Assembly: GCF_904848625.1 (NCBI RefSeq)
Contig: NZ_CAJHCP010000022.1
Span: forward strand, 1 to 64,000
From: Paraburkholderia metrosideri
GTDB taxonomy: Bacteria; Pseudomonadota; Gammaproteobacteria; Burkholderiales; Burkholderiaceae
Direction of reading: 5' to 3'
DNA length: 64,000 nucleotides
Shown here: positions 18,982-27,921 of the stretch, piece by piece
Layout of the letters: the number at the start of each line of letters is the position of its first letter
Numbering within the stretch: position 1 is the stretch's first letter
Program-made: the position numbers and the translations under genes
The notes under the pieces: generated by a model
Databases searched by the model: none
What the model was told of the DNA's origin: nothing
Seen by the model: the letters and a program-made list of their open reading frames with translations, nothing else

Positions 18982-20096
18982 CCGCTGTGCCGCAACGCAC
19001 GCTGATGGTGATGGCCGGAGGCACCGGGGGACACGTGTTCCCGGGGCTCGCGGTCGCTCATCTGATGCAGGCGTGGGGCTGGAAGGTCGTCTGGCTCGGC
19101 AACCCCGCGGGTATGGAAGCCACGCTGGTGCCGAAGCACGGCATTCCGATGGAGTACGTGCGTTTCGGCGGACTGCGCGGCAAGGGCATGAAGACCAAGC
19201 TGATGTTGCCGCTGAATCTGTTGCGCGCGTGTACGCAGAGCCTCTCCGTGCTGCGTCGCGTGAAGCCGGATGTCGTGCTCGGCATGGGCGGCTACATCAC
19301 GTTCCCGGCAGGGTTGATGACTGCGTTGAGCGGCCGTCCGCTGGTGCTGCATGAACAGAATTCGATTGCGGGCCTCGCGAACAAGGTGCTGGCGAAGGTC
19401 GCGAAGCGCGTGCTGGTCGCGTTCCCGAATGCACTGCCGCACGGTGAATGGACCGGCAATCCAATTCGTGAGGAACTTGCGCGCGCGATTGCACCCAAAG
19501 CACGCTACGCGCAACGCAGCGGTCCGCTGAATGTGCTCGTCGTGGGCGGCAGTCTCGGCGCGGCTGCGTTGAACGAAGTGGTGCCGCGTGCGGTGGCTTT
19601 GCTCGCGCCGGATGAACGGCCGCGCATCGTGCATCAGGCGGGCGCGAAGCATATTGAAGCGCTGCGCGAGAACTACGCGGCAGCCGGTTTGCAAACGGGC
19701 GCGGACGTCGAACTCGTGCCTTTCATCGACGACATGACGAGTGCCTACGCGAAGGCCGATCTGGTGATCTGCCGTTCGGGCGCGATGACGGTGTCGGAGA
19801 TTTCGGCGGTTGGCGTGGCGGCGTTTTTCGTGCCGTTCCCGTATGCAGTAGACGATCATCAAACAACTAATGCAGCGTTCCTCGCCGACAACGGCGCGGC
19901 GCTGGTCGTGCAGCAACGTGACCTGTCGGCGGAAAAGCTCGCTGACTGGTTGCGCAGCCAGACGCGGGAAACCCTCGCGGACATGGCGGAGCGTTCGCGC
20001 TCGCTCGCGAAACCCGACGCCACGGAACAGGTGGCGCAGATTTGCGCCACTGTGGCGGGTTCGATTTCGGGCGCGAGCCCAGAAGGAAAGCAATGA
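18978..20096 (+). CDS. murG: UDP-GlcNAc--MurNAc-pentapeptide GlcNAc transferase MurG
   Basis: A 372-residue GT28 glycosyltransferase at the inner face of the membrane that converts lipid I to lipid II. The N-terminal lipid-I loop GGTGGHVFPGLAVA (about 12-25) and the C-terminal UDP-GlcNAc site with ICRSGAMTVSE (about 257-267) are seen. It overlaps ftsW and murC by 4 nt each. Confidence 0.95.
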   Translation: MTAVPQRTLMVMAGGTGGHVFPGLAVAHLMQAWGWKVVWLGNPAGMEATLVPKHGIPMEYVRFGGLRGKGMKTKLMLPLNLLRACTQSLSVLRRVKPDVVLGMGGYITFPAGLMTALSGRPLVLHEQNSIAGLANKVLAKVAKRVLVAFPNALPHGEWTGNPIREELARAIAPKARYAQRSGPLNVLVVGGSLGAAALNEVVPRAVALLAPDERPRIVHQAGAKHIEALRENYAAAGLQTGADVELVPFIDDMTSAYAKADLVICRSGAMTVSEISAVGVAAFFVPFPYAVDDHQTTNAAFLADNGAALVVQQRDLSAEKLADWLRSQTRETLADMAERSRSLAKPDATEQVAQICATVAGSISGASPEGKQ

Positions 20097-21496
20097 AACA
20101 CATCGTCAAACATATTCACTTTGTCGGCATCGGCGGTGTCGGCATGAGCGGCATCGCGGAGGTGCTGGTCAACCTCGGCTATCAGGTGAGCGGCTCGGAT
20201 CTGTCGAGCAACGCAATCACCGATCGCCTCGCCAACCTCGGCGCGCGGATCTCGATTGGTCACGCGGCGGAGAACATCGAAGGCGCGAATGCGGTGGTCG
20301 TGTCGACGGCTGTGCGCAGCGACAACCCGGAAGTGCTGGCCGCGCGTCATCGCCGTATTCCGATCGTGCCGCGCGCGGTGATGCTCGCGGAACTGATGCG
20401 TCTGAAGCAGGGCATTGCGATTGCCGGTACGCACGGCAAGACCACGACTACCTCGCTGGTGGCGAGCGTGCTGGCGGCGGGCGGGCTCGATCCGACCTTC
20501 GTGATCGGCGGACGCCTGATCAGCGCGGGCGCGAATGCGCGGCTCGGCACGGGCGACTTCATCGTCGCCGAAGCGGATGAGTCCGATGCGTCGTTCCTGA
20601 ATCTGTTCCCGGTGATCGAAGTCATTACGAACATCGACGCCGATCACATGGACACCTACGGCCACGACTTCGCGCGGCTCAAGCAGGCGTTCATCGAGTT
20701 CACGCATCGTCTGCCGTTTTACGGTATCGCGGTGCTGTGCGTCGACGATCCGAACGTGAAGGAGATCCTGCCGTTCGTGTCGAAGCCGATCATCCGCTAC
20801 GGTCTGGCGGCGGACGCGCAGGTGCGCGCGGTCAACGTGACGGCGCACGACGGCAAGATGCATTTCACCGCGCTGCGCGAAGACGCGGCGCCGCTCGACA
20901 TTGTGTTGAACCTGCCAGGCGAGCACAACGTGCAGAACGCGTTGGCCGCGATCGCAATTGCGACTGAACTTGAAGTGAAAGATGCCGATATCCAGCGAGC
21001 ACTCGCGGATTTCAATGGCGTGGGCCGACGCTTCCAGCGTTACGGCGAAGTGCCGGTCATCAGCGAAGGCAAAACCTCCGGCGCCTACACGCTGGTCGAC
21101 GACTACGGTCATCACCCGGTCGAAATGGCGGCCACGGTGGCGGCGGCGCGCGGTGCATTCCCGGGGCGTCGTCTGGTGCTGGCATTCCAGCCGCACCGCT
21201 TCACGCGCACGCGTGATTGCTTCGAAGATTTCGTGAAAGTGTTGTCGACCGTCGACGCGCTCGTGCTGACCGAAGTCTATTCGGCCGGCGAGGCGCCGAT
21301 CATCGCCGCGGACGGTCGCGCATTGGCGCGCGCGCTGCGCGTGGCGGGCAAGGTCGAGCCGGTATTTGTCGATACGGTGGATGAAGTGCCGGACGCGCTC
21401 TCAGCAGTGGTGCGCGACGGCGACGTGGTGATTACGATGGGCGCGGGTTCGATCGGCGGAGTGCCGGGTCGCCTGGCATTGGAAACCAAGGTGTGA
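20093..21496 (+). CDS. murC: UDP-N-acetylmuramate--L-alanine ligase MurC
   Basis: A 467-residue Mur ligase adding the first amino acid, L-Ala. The Rossmann-like GIGGVGMSG (12-20) and the ATP motif GTHGKTTTTS (112-121) are present. ATG 20093 overlaps the murG stop and is preceded by AAGGAAAG; the frame is open 17 codons upstream but those lie inside murG. ddl starts one base after its stop. Confidence 0.95.
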   Translation: MKHIVKHIHFVGIGGVGMSGIAEVLVNLGYQVSGSDLSSNAITDRLANLGARISIGHAAENIEGANAVVVSTAVRSDNPEVLAARHRRIPIVPRAVMLAELMRLKQGIAIAGTHGKTTTTSLVASVLAAGGLDPTFVIGGRLISAGANARLGTGDFIVAEADESDASFLNLFPVIEVITNIDADHMDTYGHDFARLKQAFIEFTHRLPFYGIAVLCVDDPNVKEILPFVSKPIIRYGLAADAQVRAVNVTAHDGKMHFTALREDAAPLDIVLNLPGEHNVQNALAAIAIATELEVKDADIQRALADFNGVGRRFQRYGEVPVISEGKTSGAYTLVDDYGHHPVEMAATVAAARGAFPGRRLVLAFQPHRFTRTRDCFEDFVKVLSTVDALVLTEVYSAGEAPIIAADGRALARALRVAGKVEPVFVDTVDEVPDALSAVVRDGDVVITMGAGSIGGVPGRLALETKV

Positions 21497-21497
21497 A

Positions 21498-22451
21498 ATG
21501 AGCAGTATTAAATCAGATCAACTCGCCAAACAATTCGGCAAGGTAGCAGTGCTGCTCGGTGGCGATTCGGCCGAGCGCGAGGTGTCGCTCAATTCCGGGC
21601 GGCTCGTGCTGCAAGGTCTGCGCGACGCCGGTGTCGACGCGCATCCGTTCGACCCGGCCGAGCGTCCGCTCGCCGCGTTGAAAGAAGAAGGCTTCGTGCG
21701 CGCATTCAATGCGCTGCATGGCGGCTATGGCGAGAACGGCCAGATTCAGGGCGCACTCGACTTCTACGGCATCAAGTACACCGGCAGCGGCGTGCTCGGC
21801 TCGGCGCTCGGTCTGGATAAATTCCGCACCAAGCTCGTGTGGCAGCAACTTGGTATTCCGACGCCGCCGTTCGAAGCCGTGCTGCGCGGCGACGACTATG
21901 AAGCGCGCGCGCAAGAGATCGTCGCGAAACTCGGCTTGCCGCTGTTCGTGAAGCCGGCGAGCGAAGGGTCGAGCGTCGCGGTGATCAAGGTGAAGAGTGC
22001 TGACGCTTTGCCGGCTGCGCTGCTCGAAGCGATCAAGTACGACCGGATCGTCGTGGTCGAAAAGAGCATTGAAGGCGGCGGCGAATTCACCGCGTGTATC
22101 GCCGGCGATCTGGACCTGCCGGTGATCCGCATCGTGCCGGCCGGCGAGTTCTATGACTATCACGCGAAGTACATCGCCGACGACACGAAGTATCTGATCC
22201 CGTGCGGTATCGCAGCGGAAGAGGAAGCGCGTCTGAAAGTGCTAGCACGCCGCGCGTTCGACGTGCTCGGCTGCACCGACTGGGGCCGCGCCGACTTCAT
22301 GCTCGACGCGGACGGCAACCCGTACTTTCTGGAAGTGAACACGGCGCCTGGCATGACCGACCACTCGTTGCCGCCGAAGGCGGCGCGCGCAGTGGGTATC
22401 AGCTATCAGGAACTGGTTGTCGGCGTGTTGGCGCTGACGCTCAAGGACTAA
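21498..22451 (+). CDS. ddl: D-alanine--D-alanine ligase
   Basis: A 317-residue ATP-grasp enzyme making D-Ala-D-Ala for MurF. The N-terminal LLGGDSAEREVSLNSG, the GGYGENG loop, KPASEGSSVAVIKV in the ATP-grasp lid, and the Mg-binding LEVNTAPGMT near the end are all present. Its position between murC and ftsQ corresponds to ddlB of E. coli. Confidence 0.95.
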   Translation: MSSIKSDQLAKQFGKVAVLLGGDSAEREVSLNSGRLVLQGLRDAGVDAHPFDPAERPLAALKEEGFVRAFNALHGGYGENGQIQGALDFYGIKYTGSGVLGSALGLDKFRTKLVWQQLGIPTPPFEAVLRGDDYEARAQEIVAKLGLPLFVKPASEGSSVAVIKVKSADALPAALLEAIKYDRIVVVEKSIEGGGEFTACIAGDLDLPVIRIVPAGEFYDYHAKYIADDTKYLIPCGIAAEEEARLKVLARRAFDVLGCTDWGRADFMLDADGNPYFLEVNTAPGMTDHSLPPKAARAVGISYQELVVGVLALTLKD

Positions 22452-22475
22452 CCGGGGCGACCCGAAAGCAACACC

Positions 22476-23228
22476 ATGTGGAACAACGTTCGCCAGCTCA
22501 ATCTCGCCGCCAACGCATTGCATGTGTTGCTGGTGCTCGTGCTGCTGGCGGCAGGCGGTTACTGGCTGATCCAGCGTCCGAATTTCGCGCTGCGCGAAAT
22601 CCAGATTGGCGGCGATACGGAGCACATCAATTCGCCGACGGTGCGTGCCGGGGTAGTGGGACATTTGAAGGGCAACTTTTTCACGGTCGATCTCGACGTG
22701 GCGCGTCAGGCGTTCGAGCAGATGCCGTGGGTGCGTCACGCGAGTGTGCGGCGGGTCTGGCCGAACGCACTGGCTGTCACGCTGGAGGAGTACAAACCGC
22801 TGGGAACGTGGGGCAGCGATCAGTTGGTGAGTACCGATGGCGAGCTGTTCACCGCGAACCAGGGCGAGCTGGACCAGGAGCTGCCCGCGTTCGATGGCCC
22901 GGACGGTACGGCGAAAGAAGTGGTCGCGCGTTATCACGACTTTCAGAAGTGGTTTGCACCGCTGGCTGCGACGCCGGACGAAGTGACGCTGTCACCGCGT
23001 TACGCGTGGACGGTGAAGTTGTCGAACGGTACGCAGGTTGAACTTGGGCGCGAACGCAATCAGGACACGCTGCTCGATCGCAGCAAGCGCCTGACGGCGG
23101 CGTGGGGCGCAGTGACGCAACGTTGGGGAAAGGATATCGAGTATGCGGACTTGCGCTATCCGAACGGTTTCGCGATTCGTGCCGCTGGCATGCGCTTTAT
23201 CAGCGAACCCGACAAAGGCAAGAAGTAA
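22476..23228 (+). CDS. ftsQ: Cell division protein FtsQ
   Basis: A 250-residue bitopic inner membrane protein that recruits FtsB/FtsL. It has a cytoplasmic N-terminus, a membrane segment at about 10-30 (HVLLVLVLLAAGGYWLI), then a POTRA domain starting at FALREIQIGG and the FtsQ beta domain. Its gene lies 24 bp after ddl and 27 bp before ftsA, as in other beta- and gammaproteobacteria. Confidence 0.93.
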   Translation: MWNNVRQLNLAANALHVLLVLVLLAAGGYWLIQRPNFALREIQIGGDTEHINSPTVRAGVVGHLKGNFFTVDLDVARQAFEQMPWVRHASVRRVWPNALAVTLEEYKPLGTWGSDQLVSTDGELFTANQGELDQELPAFDGPDGTAKEVVARYHDFQKWFAPLAATPDEVTLSPRYAWTVKLSNGTQVELGRERNQDTLLDRSKRLTAAWGAVTQRWGKDIEYADLRYPNGFAIRAAGMRFISEPDKGKK

Positions 23229-23255
23229 ACGGACATCACACGCAATGAGCACGCT

Positions 23256-24488
23256 ATGAGTAAAGACTATAAAGATCTGCTGGTCGCCCTCGACATCGGG
23301 ACGTCGAAGGTCGTGGCCATCGTCGCCGAGTTGAAGGGCGAAGGTCACTACGAGGTGATCGGCCTCGGCCAGAGCGAATCAAAGGGGCTCAAGAAAGGCG
23401 TGGTGGTGAATATCGAAGCCACCGTGCAGTCCATTCAGCGCGCGCTCGAAGAAGCCGAGCTGATGGCCGACTGCAAGATTACGAATGTGTTCACCGGGAT
23501 CGCCGGCAGCCATATCCGCAGCTTCAATTCGAGCGGTATGGTGGCGATCAAGGAAAAGGAAGTCACGCAGACGGACGTGGCGCGTGTGATCGAAACGGCG
23601 AAGGCGATCAACATTCCGACCGATCAGCAGGTGCTGCATATCCTCACGCAGGAATTCATCATCGACGGTCAGGAAGATGTGCGCGAGCCGATCGGCATGA
23701 GCGGCATTCGCCTCGAAGTGAAGGTGCATATCGTCACCGGCGCGGTGAGCGCGGCGCAGAACATCGTCAAGTGCGTGCGCCGTTGCGGGCTCGAAGTGAA
23801 CGATCTGATTCTGCAGCCGCTCGCGTCATCGCTCGCGGTGCTGACGGAAGACGAGAAGGAACTCGGCGTGGTGCTGGTCGATATCGGCGGCGGCACGACG
23901 GATATTGCGATTTTCAGCGAAGGCGCGATCCGTCACACGGCGGTGATTCCAATCGCCGGCGACCAGATCACGAGCGACATCGCGATGGCGTTGCGCACGC
24001 CGACGCCGGACGCTGAAGACATCAAGGTCGATTACGGCATCGCCAAGCAGGCGCTCGCCGATCCGGACGAGATGATCGAAGTGCCAGGTCTCGGCGAACG
24101 CGGTCCGCGTACGTTGTCGCGCCAGGCGCTGGCGGCGGTGGTCGAGCCGCGTGTCGAAGAACTGTTTTCGCTCGTGCAGCAGGTGGTGCGCGAGTCGGGT
24201 TACGAAGAGCTGCTGAGCTCAGGCGTGGTGCTGACCGGCGGCGCGTCGATGATGCTCGGCATGGTCGAACTGGGTGAAGACATTTTCCTGAAGCCGGTGC
24301 GTATCGGCGTGCCGGAATACGCGGGCGGTCTGGCGGACGTCGTGCGTAATCCGCGCTATTCGACGGCGATGGGCCTGCTCGTCGAAGGACGCTCGCAACG
24401 CATGCGCGGCCGCAAGGTCGCCGTGCAGTCGGGCTCGATGGGACAGGTTTTCACGCGGATGAAGGACTGGTTCCTCGGCAATTTCTAA
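23256..24488 (+). CDS. ftsA: Cell division protein FtsA
   Basis: A 410-residue actin-like ATPase that anchors FtsZ to the membrane and signals to FtsQLB/FtsWI. Phosphate-binding motifs LDIGTSKVV (about 12-20) and VDIGGGTTDIA (about 209-219) are seen. The C-terminal RMKDWFLGNF is the amphipathic membrane-targeting helix. ftsZ follows after 183 bp, an unusually long gap within this cluster. Confidence 0.96.
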   Translation: MSKDYKDLLVALDIGTSKVVAIVAELKGEGHYEVIGLGQSESKGLKKGVVVNIEATVQSIQRALEEAELMADCKITNVFTGIAGSHIRSFNSSGMVAIKEKEVTQTDVARVIETAKAINIPTDQQVLHILTQEFIIDGQEDVREPIGMSGIRLEVKVHIVTGAVSAAQNIVKCVRRCGLEVNDLILQPLASSLAVLTEDEKELGVVLVDIGGGTTDIAIFSEGAIRHTAVIPIAGDQITSDIAMALRTPTPDAEDIKVDYGIAKQALADPDEMIEVPGLGERGPRTLSRQALAAVVEPRVEELFSLVQQVVRESGYEELLSSGVVLTGGASMMLGMVELGEDIFLKPVRIGVPEYAGGLADVVRNPRYSTAMGLLVEGRSQRMRGRKVAVQSGSMGQVFTRMKDWFLGNF

Positions 24489-24505
24489 CGGTTTGCAGTG
24501 GCGTC

Positions 24506-24553
24506 AGCAGTCGAATAAGCAGTCGAATAAGCAATTGAATCAGCAGTCGGATT
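24506..24553 (+). repeat. Four 12-nt imperfect tandem repeats between ftsA and ftsZ
   Basis: AGCAGTCGAATA (24506-24517) is repeated exactly at 24518-24529, then as AGCAATTGAATC (24530-24541) and AGCAGTCGGATT (24542-24553). The array begins 17 bp past the ftsA stop, in the leader region that also precedes ftsZ. The second half of the unit in copies 1-3 is AT-rich. Confidence 0.85.
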
Positions 24554-24671
24554 CAAAGCAGGGTTGAACAAATCGCGCCGGTGCCGGCGGCCAGCGCGCG
24601 ACAGGAGGTTGCCCGATCTCCTGCCGGATAACGGCCGAGTGGCTGTACTTTTCTATCTTGACGGAGGCAAC

Positions 24672-25874
24672 ATGGAATTCCAGATGCTGGAAACCGAAAC
24701 GAACGGCACCATCATCAAGGTGGTCGGAGTAGGTGGCGCTGGCGGCAATGCCGTTCAGCACATGATCAACAAAGGCGTGCAAGGCGTCGACTTCATCGTG
24801 ATGAACACGGACGCGCAGGCTCTGTCGCGTTCGCGTGCCACCGCGGTGATCCAGCTCGGCAACACGGGTCTGGGCGCTGGCGCGAAGCCGGAAATGGGCC
24901 GCGCAGCAGCAGAGGAAGCACGTGAGCGTATCGCCGACGCATTGCGCGGCGCGCACATGGTCTTCATCACGGCCGGCATGGGCGGCGGCACGGGTACGGG
25001 CGCAGCACCCGTGGTCGCGCAGATCGCCAAGGAAATGGGTATCTTGACCGTTGGCGTGGTCAGCAAGCCGTTCGAATTCGAAGGCGGCAAGCGCATGCGC
25101 ACTGCAGAAGCTGGTTCGCAGCAACTGGAGGATCACGTCGACTCGCTGATCGTCGTTCTGAACGACAAGCTGTTCGAGGTGATGGGCGATGACGCCGAGA
25201 TGGACAAGTGCTTCCAGTGCGCTGACGACGTTCTGAACAACGCTGTGGCCGGCATCGCGGAAATCATCAACGTCGACGGTCTGGTGAACGTCGACTTCGA
25301 AGACGTGAAGACGGTGATGGGCGAGCAGGGCAAGGCGATGATGGGCACGGCGACGGTGGCCGGTGTCGATCGCGCGCGTCTGGCTGCAGAACAGGCTGTG
25401 GCCAGCCCGCTGCTGGAAGGTGTGGATCTGTCCGGCGCGCGTGGCGTGCTGGTGAACATCACGTCGAGCCGTTCGCTGCGTCTGTCGGAAACGCGCGAAG
25501 TGATGAACACGATCAAGAGCTACGCGGCGGAAGACGCCACCGTGATTTTCGGCGCGGTGTACGACGATGCAATGGGCGACGCGCTGCGCGTGACGGTCGT
25601 GGCAACGGGTCTGGGCCGTGCGGCGAAGAAGCAGCAATCGGCACCGATGACGCTGCTGCGCACCGGCACCGACAACCAGCCGATCGGCACGATGCAACAC
25701 GCGGCTTACGCACCGGCAACGTCGCACGCGGCGACGGCTGATTACGGCGCGCTGGATACGCCGGCTGTGTGGCGCACGTCGCGCGATACGGCGGCTTCGC
25801 ACGTGCAGGCGCTGCAGGAAAAGGGCGTCGACACGTACGACATTCCGGCATTCCTGCGCAAGCAGGCGGACTGA
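24672..25874 (+). CDS. ftsZ: Cell division GTPase FtsZ
   Basis: A 400-residue tubulin homologue that forms the Z ring. The GTP-binding signature GGGTGTG is at 104-110 and the catalytic T7 loop (NVDFEDVKTVM) is present. A variable linker (about 318-385) leads to the conserved C-terminal peptide YDIPAFLRKQ, the docking site for FtsA, ZipA and ZapD. ATG 24672 follows a strong GGAGG; the longer open frame to 24564 starts inside the spacer and is not supported. Confidence 0.97.
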   Translation: MEFQMLETETNGTIIKVVGVGGAGGNAVQHMINKGVQGVDFIVMNTDAQALSRSRATAVIQLGNTGLGAGAKPEMGRAAAEEARERIADALRGAHMVFITAGMGGGTGTGAAPVVAQIAKEMGILTVGVVSKPFEFEGGKRMRTAEAGSQQLEDHVDSLIVVLNDKLFEVMGDDAEMDKCFQCADDVLNNAVAGIAEIINVDGLVNVDFEDVKTVMGEQGKAMMGTATVAGVDRARLAAEQAVASPLLEGVDLSGARGVLVNITSSRSLRLSETREVMNTIKSYAAEDATVIFGAVYDDAMGDALRVTVVATGLGRAAKKQQSAPMTLLRTGTDNQPIGTMQHAAYAPATSHAATADYGALDTPAVWRTSRDTAASHVQALQEKGVDTYDIPAFLRKQAD

Positions 25875-26132
25875 GCGCGCGAGCAGGCTTTCGTTGCCGC
25901 GTTGCGGGTGGTACGCAGTGCAGCGCTGGCGGACGAATGCACGAGCGTGGCGGGTGAACGGCGAACAGGTCGCGTATCGTCAGATTCGCGGCAAGGACAA
26001 CTGCCCTCTTCGGATTCACGAAGCGGATGGGGCGACTGTCGCCGAACGGCGTAGCCTTTAATGGCCGCGCGCTAATTTCACTGCGACACGACGACGTGCG
26101 AGCGTGCTTCGCATCGATGCAAAGGACTGAGC

Positions 26133-26636
26133 ATGATTCAATCAGGTGAAAAGCTGCCCGACGCAACGCTCTTCGAGTTTGTCGAAGACGAGCGGGCGGG
26201 CTGCACGTTGGGGCCGAACAGCTTCGACGTGCGCGAGCAGACGGCGGGCAAGCGCGTGGTGATCTTCGGATTGCCGGGCGCTTTCACGCCAACCTGTTCG
26301 GCCAAACATGTACCGGGTTATGTCGAGCACGCCGGGCAGTTGCGCGCTGCGGGCATCGACGAAATCTGGTGCGTGTCCGTCAACGACGCGTTCGTAATGG
26401 GCGCGTGGGGACGCGATCAGCACGCCTCGGGCAAGGTGCGCATGATGGCGGACGGTAGTGCGGCTTTCACGCGGGCGCTGGGTCTGGAGCAGGATTTGTC
26501 GGCGCGCGGCATGGGAATCCGTTCCCAGCGCTACGCGATGGTGGTCGACGACGGCGTGGTCAAGACGTTGAACGTCGAGGCTGCCGGCAAATTCGAAGTT
26601 AGCGATGCAGCAAGTATTCTCGCGACGTTGAGCTAG
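26133..26636 (+). CDS. Peroxiredoxin (Prx5/AhpE-like, TSA family)
   Basis: A 167-residue thiol peroxidase. The peroxidatic cysteine is C55 in PGAFTPTCSAKH, the hallmark of the Prx5 class that usually takes electrons from glutathione/glutaredoxin. A further cysteine (C24) could be a resolving residue, but this is uncertain. No glutaredoxin domain is fused. The gene lies between ftsZ and lpxC, an arrangement I know from Burkholderiales. The 258-bp gap from ftsZ has no clear gene. Confidence 0.9.
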   Translation: MIQSGEKLPDATLFEFVEDERAGCTLGPNSFDVREQTAGKRVVIFGLPGAFTPTCSAKHVPGYVEHAGQLRAAGIDEIWCVSVNDAFVMGAWGRDQHASGKVRMMADGSAAFTRALGLEQDLSARGMGIRSQRYAMVVDDGVVKTLNVEAAGKFEVSDAASILATLS

Positions 26637-26733
26637 TTGCGCGGGCGTCGTCCCTTCGCCTGCGGCCGCGTGCTTTGTAGCGCGTTGCGTCGGGGCAACG
26701 GGGTTTGAGACGCTTTTGTGACAGGCCGTTACG

Positions 26734-26796
26734 CGGGCCGATGACCGGAAACGCCTCCGTTCCGGGACATCGGCCCGTCACGCTTTCCCTGACGGG
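26734..26796 (+). promoter_or_regulatory. Two overlapping hairpins between the peroxiredoxin gene and lpxC
   Basis: Hairpin 1 pairs CGGGCCGATG (26734-26743) with CATCGGCCCG (26768-26777), and an inner CCGGAA/TTCCGG (26745-26750, 26760-26765) extends it. Hairpin 2 pairs CCCGTCA (26774-26780) with TGACGGG (26790-26796). The CCCG at 26774-26777 is used by both, so they exclude each other. Neither has a T-run. They may form a factor-assisted terminator or a switch for readthrough into lpxC. Confidence 0.5.
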
Positions 26797-26865
26797 AGCC
26801 CCTTGGGTAATGCAGCGAAACAGATTGATACGTTCCGTGCAACGACGCTTCCAAGGGTATTGGAG

Positions 26866-26912
26866 TATAATTCGTGCTATGGAATAAAAAGTCCCGATTG
26901 GGATTTTCAATC
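26866..26912 (+). promoter_or_regulatory. lpxC proximal -10 box and leader hairpins
   Basis: A perfect TATAAT lies at 26866-26871 but no good -35 box is placed before it. Downstream, the A-run plus GTCCC (26888-26895) can pair with GGGATTTT (26900-26907) over a GATT loop, giving a weak terminator-like hairpin. Alternatively GATTG (26896-26900) can pair with CAATC (26908-26912). The second structure ends 15 nt before the lpxC ATG. Promoter and switch are both inferred. Confidence 0.45.
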
Positions 26913-26927
26913 GAATAGAAGATCACC

Positions 26928-27845
26928 ATGTTGAAGCAGCGCACTATCAAAACAATCGTCAAGACAGTTGGCATTGGCCTGCATTCGGGTCGCAAGGTCA
27001 ATTTGACGCTTCGCCCGGCGGCGCCGGACACTGGCATCGTGTTTTCGCGCGTGGATTTGCCCACGCCGGTGGACATTCCTGCGTCGGCGATGGCGATTGG
27101 TGATACGCGTCTGGCTTCCGTGTTGCAAAAAGACGGCGCGCGCGTGTCGACCATCGAACATCTGATGTCCGCTTGCGCCGGTCTTGGCATCGACAACCTT
27201 TACGTCGACGTCACCGCTGAAGAAATTCCGATCATGGACGGCAGCGCGGGTTCGTTCGTGTTCCTGATCCAGTCGGCAGGAATCGAGCAGCAGAACGCTG
27301 CCAAGAAATTCATCAAGGTAACGAAGCCGGTTGAAATTCGTGACGGCGACAAATTCGCCCGTCTCGACCCGTACTTCGGTTTCAAGCTCAAATTTACGAT
27401 CGACTTCCGTCATCCGGCCGTGGATAAGACTGGCCAGGCGCTGGAAGTGGACTTTGCCAACACGTCATACGTACGGGAAATTGCCCGTGCGCGCACGTTC
27501 GGTTTCGCGCATGAAGTGGAAATGATGCGTGAATTGGGTCTGGCGCGCGGCGGCAGCATGGACAACGCGATCGTGCTCGACGAATACCGCATTTTGAATA
27601 ACGACGGCCTGCGTTACGACGACGAGTTCGTGAAGCACAAAATGCTCGACGCGATTGGCGATCTCTACGTGGTCGGCCATCCGTTGCTGGCGTCGTACGA
27701 CGCGTACAAGTCGGGTCACGGCCTGAATAACGCGCTGTTGCGCGAACTGCTGGCGCACGAAGATTCGTACGAAATCGTCACGTTCGACGACACGCAAAAA
27801 GCGCCGCGCGGTTTTGCGTATGAGACGCAGACGGCGTTTGCGTAA
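26928..27845 (+). CDS. lpxC: UDP-3-O-acyl-N-acetylglucosamine deacetylase LpxC
   Basis: A 305-residue zinc amidase that performs the committed step of lipid A synthesis in the cytoplasm. Zinc ligands H78, H237 and D241 and catalytic E77 and H264 are in place (E. coli numbering is one higher). Length matches the E. coli enzyme. In E. coli LpxC level is set by FtsH proteolysis through a C-terminal tag; here the tail is YETQTAFA, so similar turnover is possible but unproven. It has its own bidirectional terminator. Confidence 0.97.
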   Translation: MLKQRTIKTIVKTVGIGLHSGRKVNLTLRPAAPDTGIVFSRVDLPTPVDIPASAMAIGDTRLASVLQKDGARVSTIEHLMSACAGLGIDNLYVDVTAEEIPIMDGSAGSFVFLIQSAGIEQQNAAKKFIKVTKPVEIRDGDKFARLDPYFGFKLKFTIDFRHPAVDKTGQALEVDFANTSYVREIARARTFGFAHEVEMMRELGLARGGSMDNAIVLDEYRILNNDGLRYDDEFVKHKMLDAIGDLYVVGHPLLASYDAYKSGHGLNNALLRELLAHEDSYEIVTFDDTQKAPRGFAYETQTAFA

Positions 27846-27870
27846 CGTTTTTCGGTAGCACGAAGTACAA

Positions 27871-27899
27871 AAAAACGGCCCCTCGGGGCCGTTTTTGTT
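27871..27899. terminator. Bidirectional terminator between lpxC and dciA
   Basis: ACGGCCC (27875-27881) pairs with GGGCCGT (27886-27892) over a CTCG loop, flanked by an A-run on the left and a T-run on the right. It serves both converging genes, lpxC and the DUF721 gene. Confidence 0.93.
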
Positions 27900-27921
27900 T
27901 TCAGCGCGACTTCGGAAAACC

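Noticed and set aside
24506..24553. CRISPR-like array
   Set aside because: The units are only 12 nt, directly adjacent without spacers, and there are no cas genes in the window.
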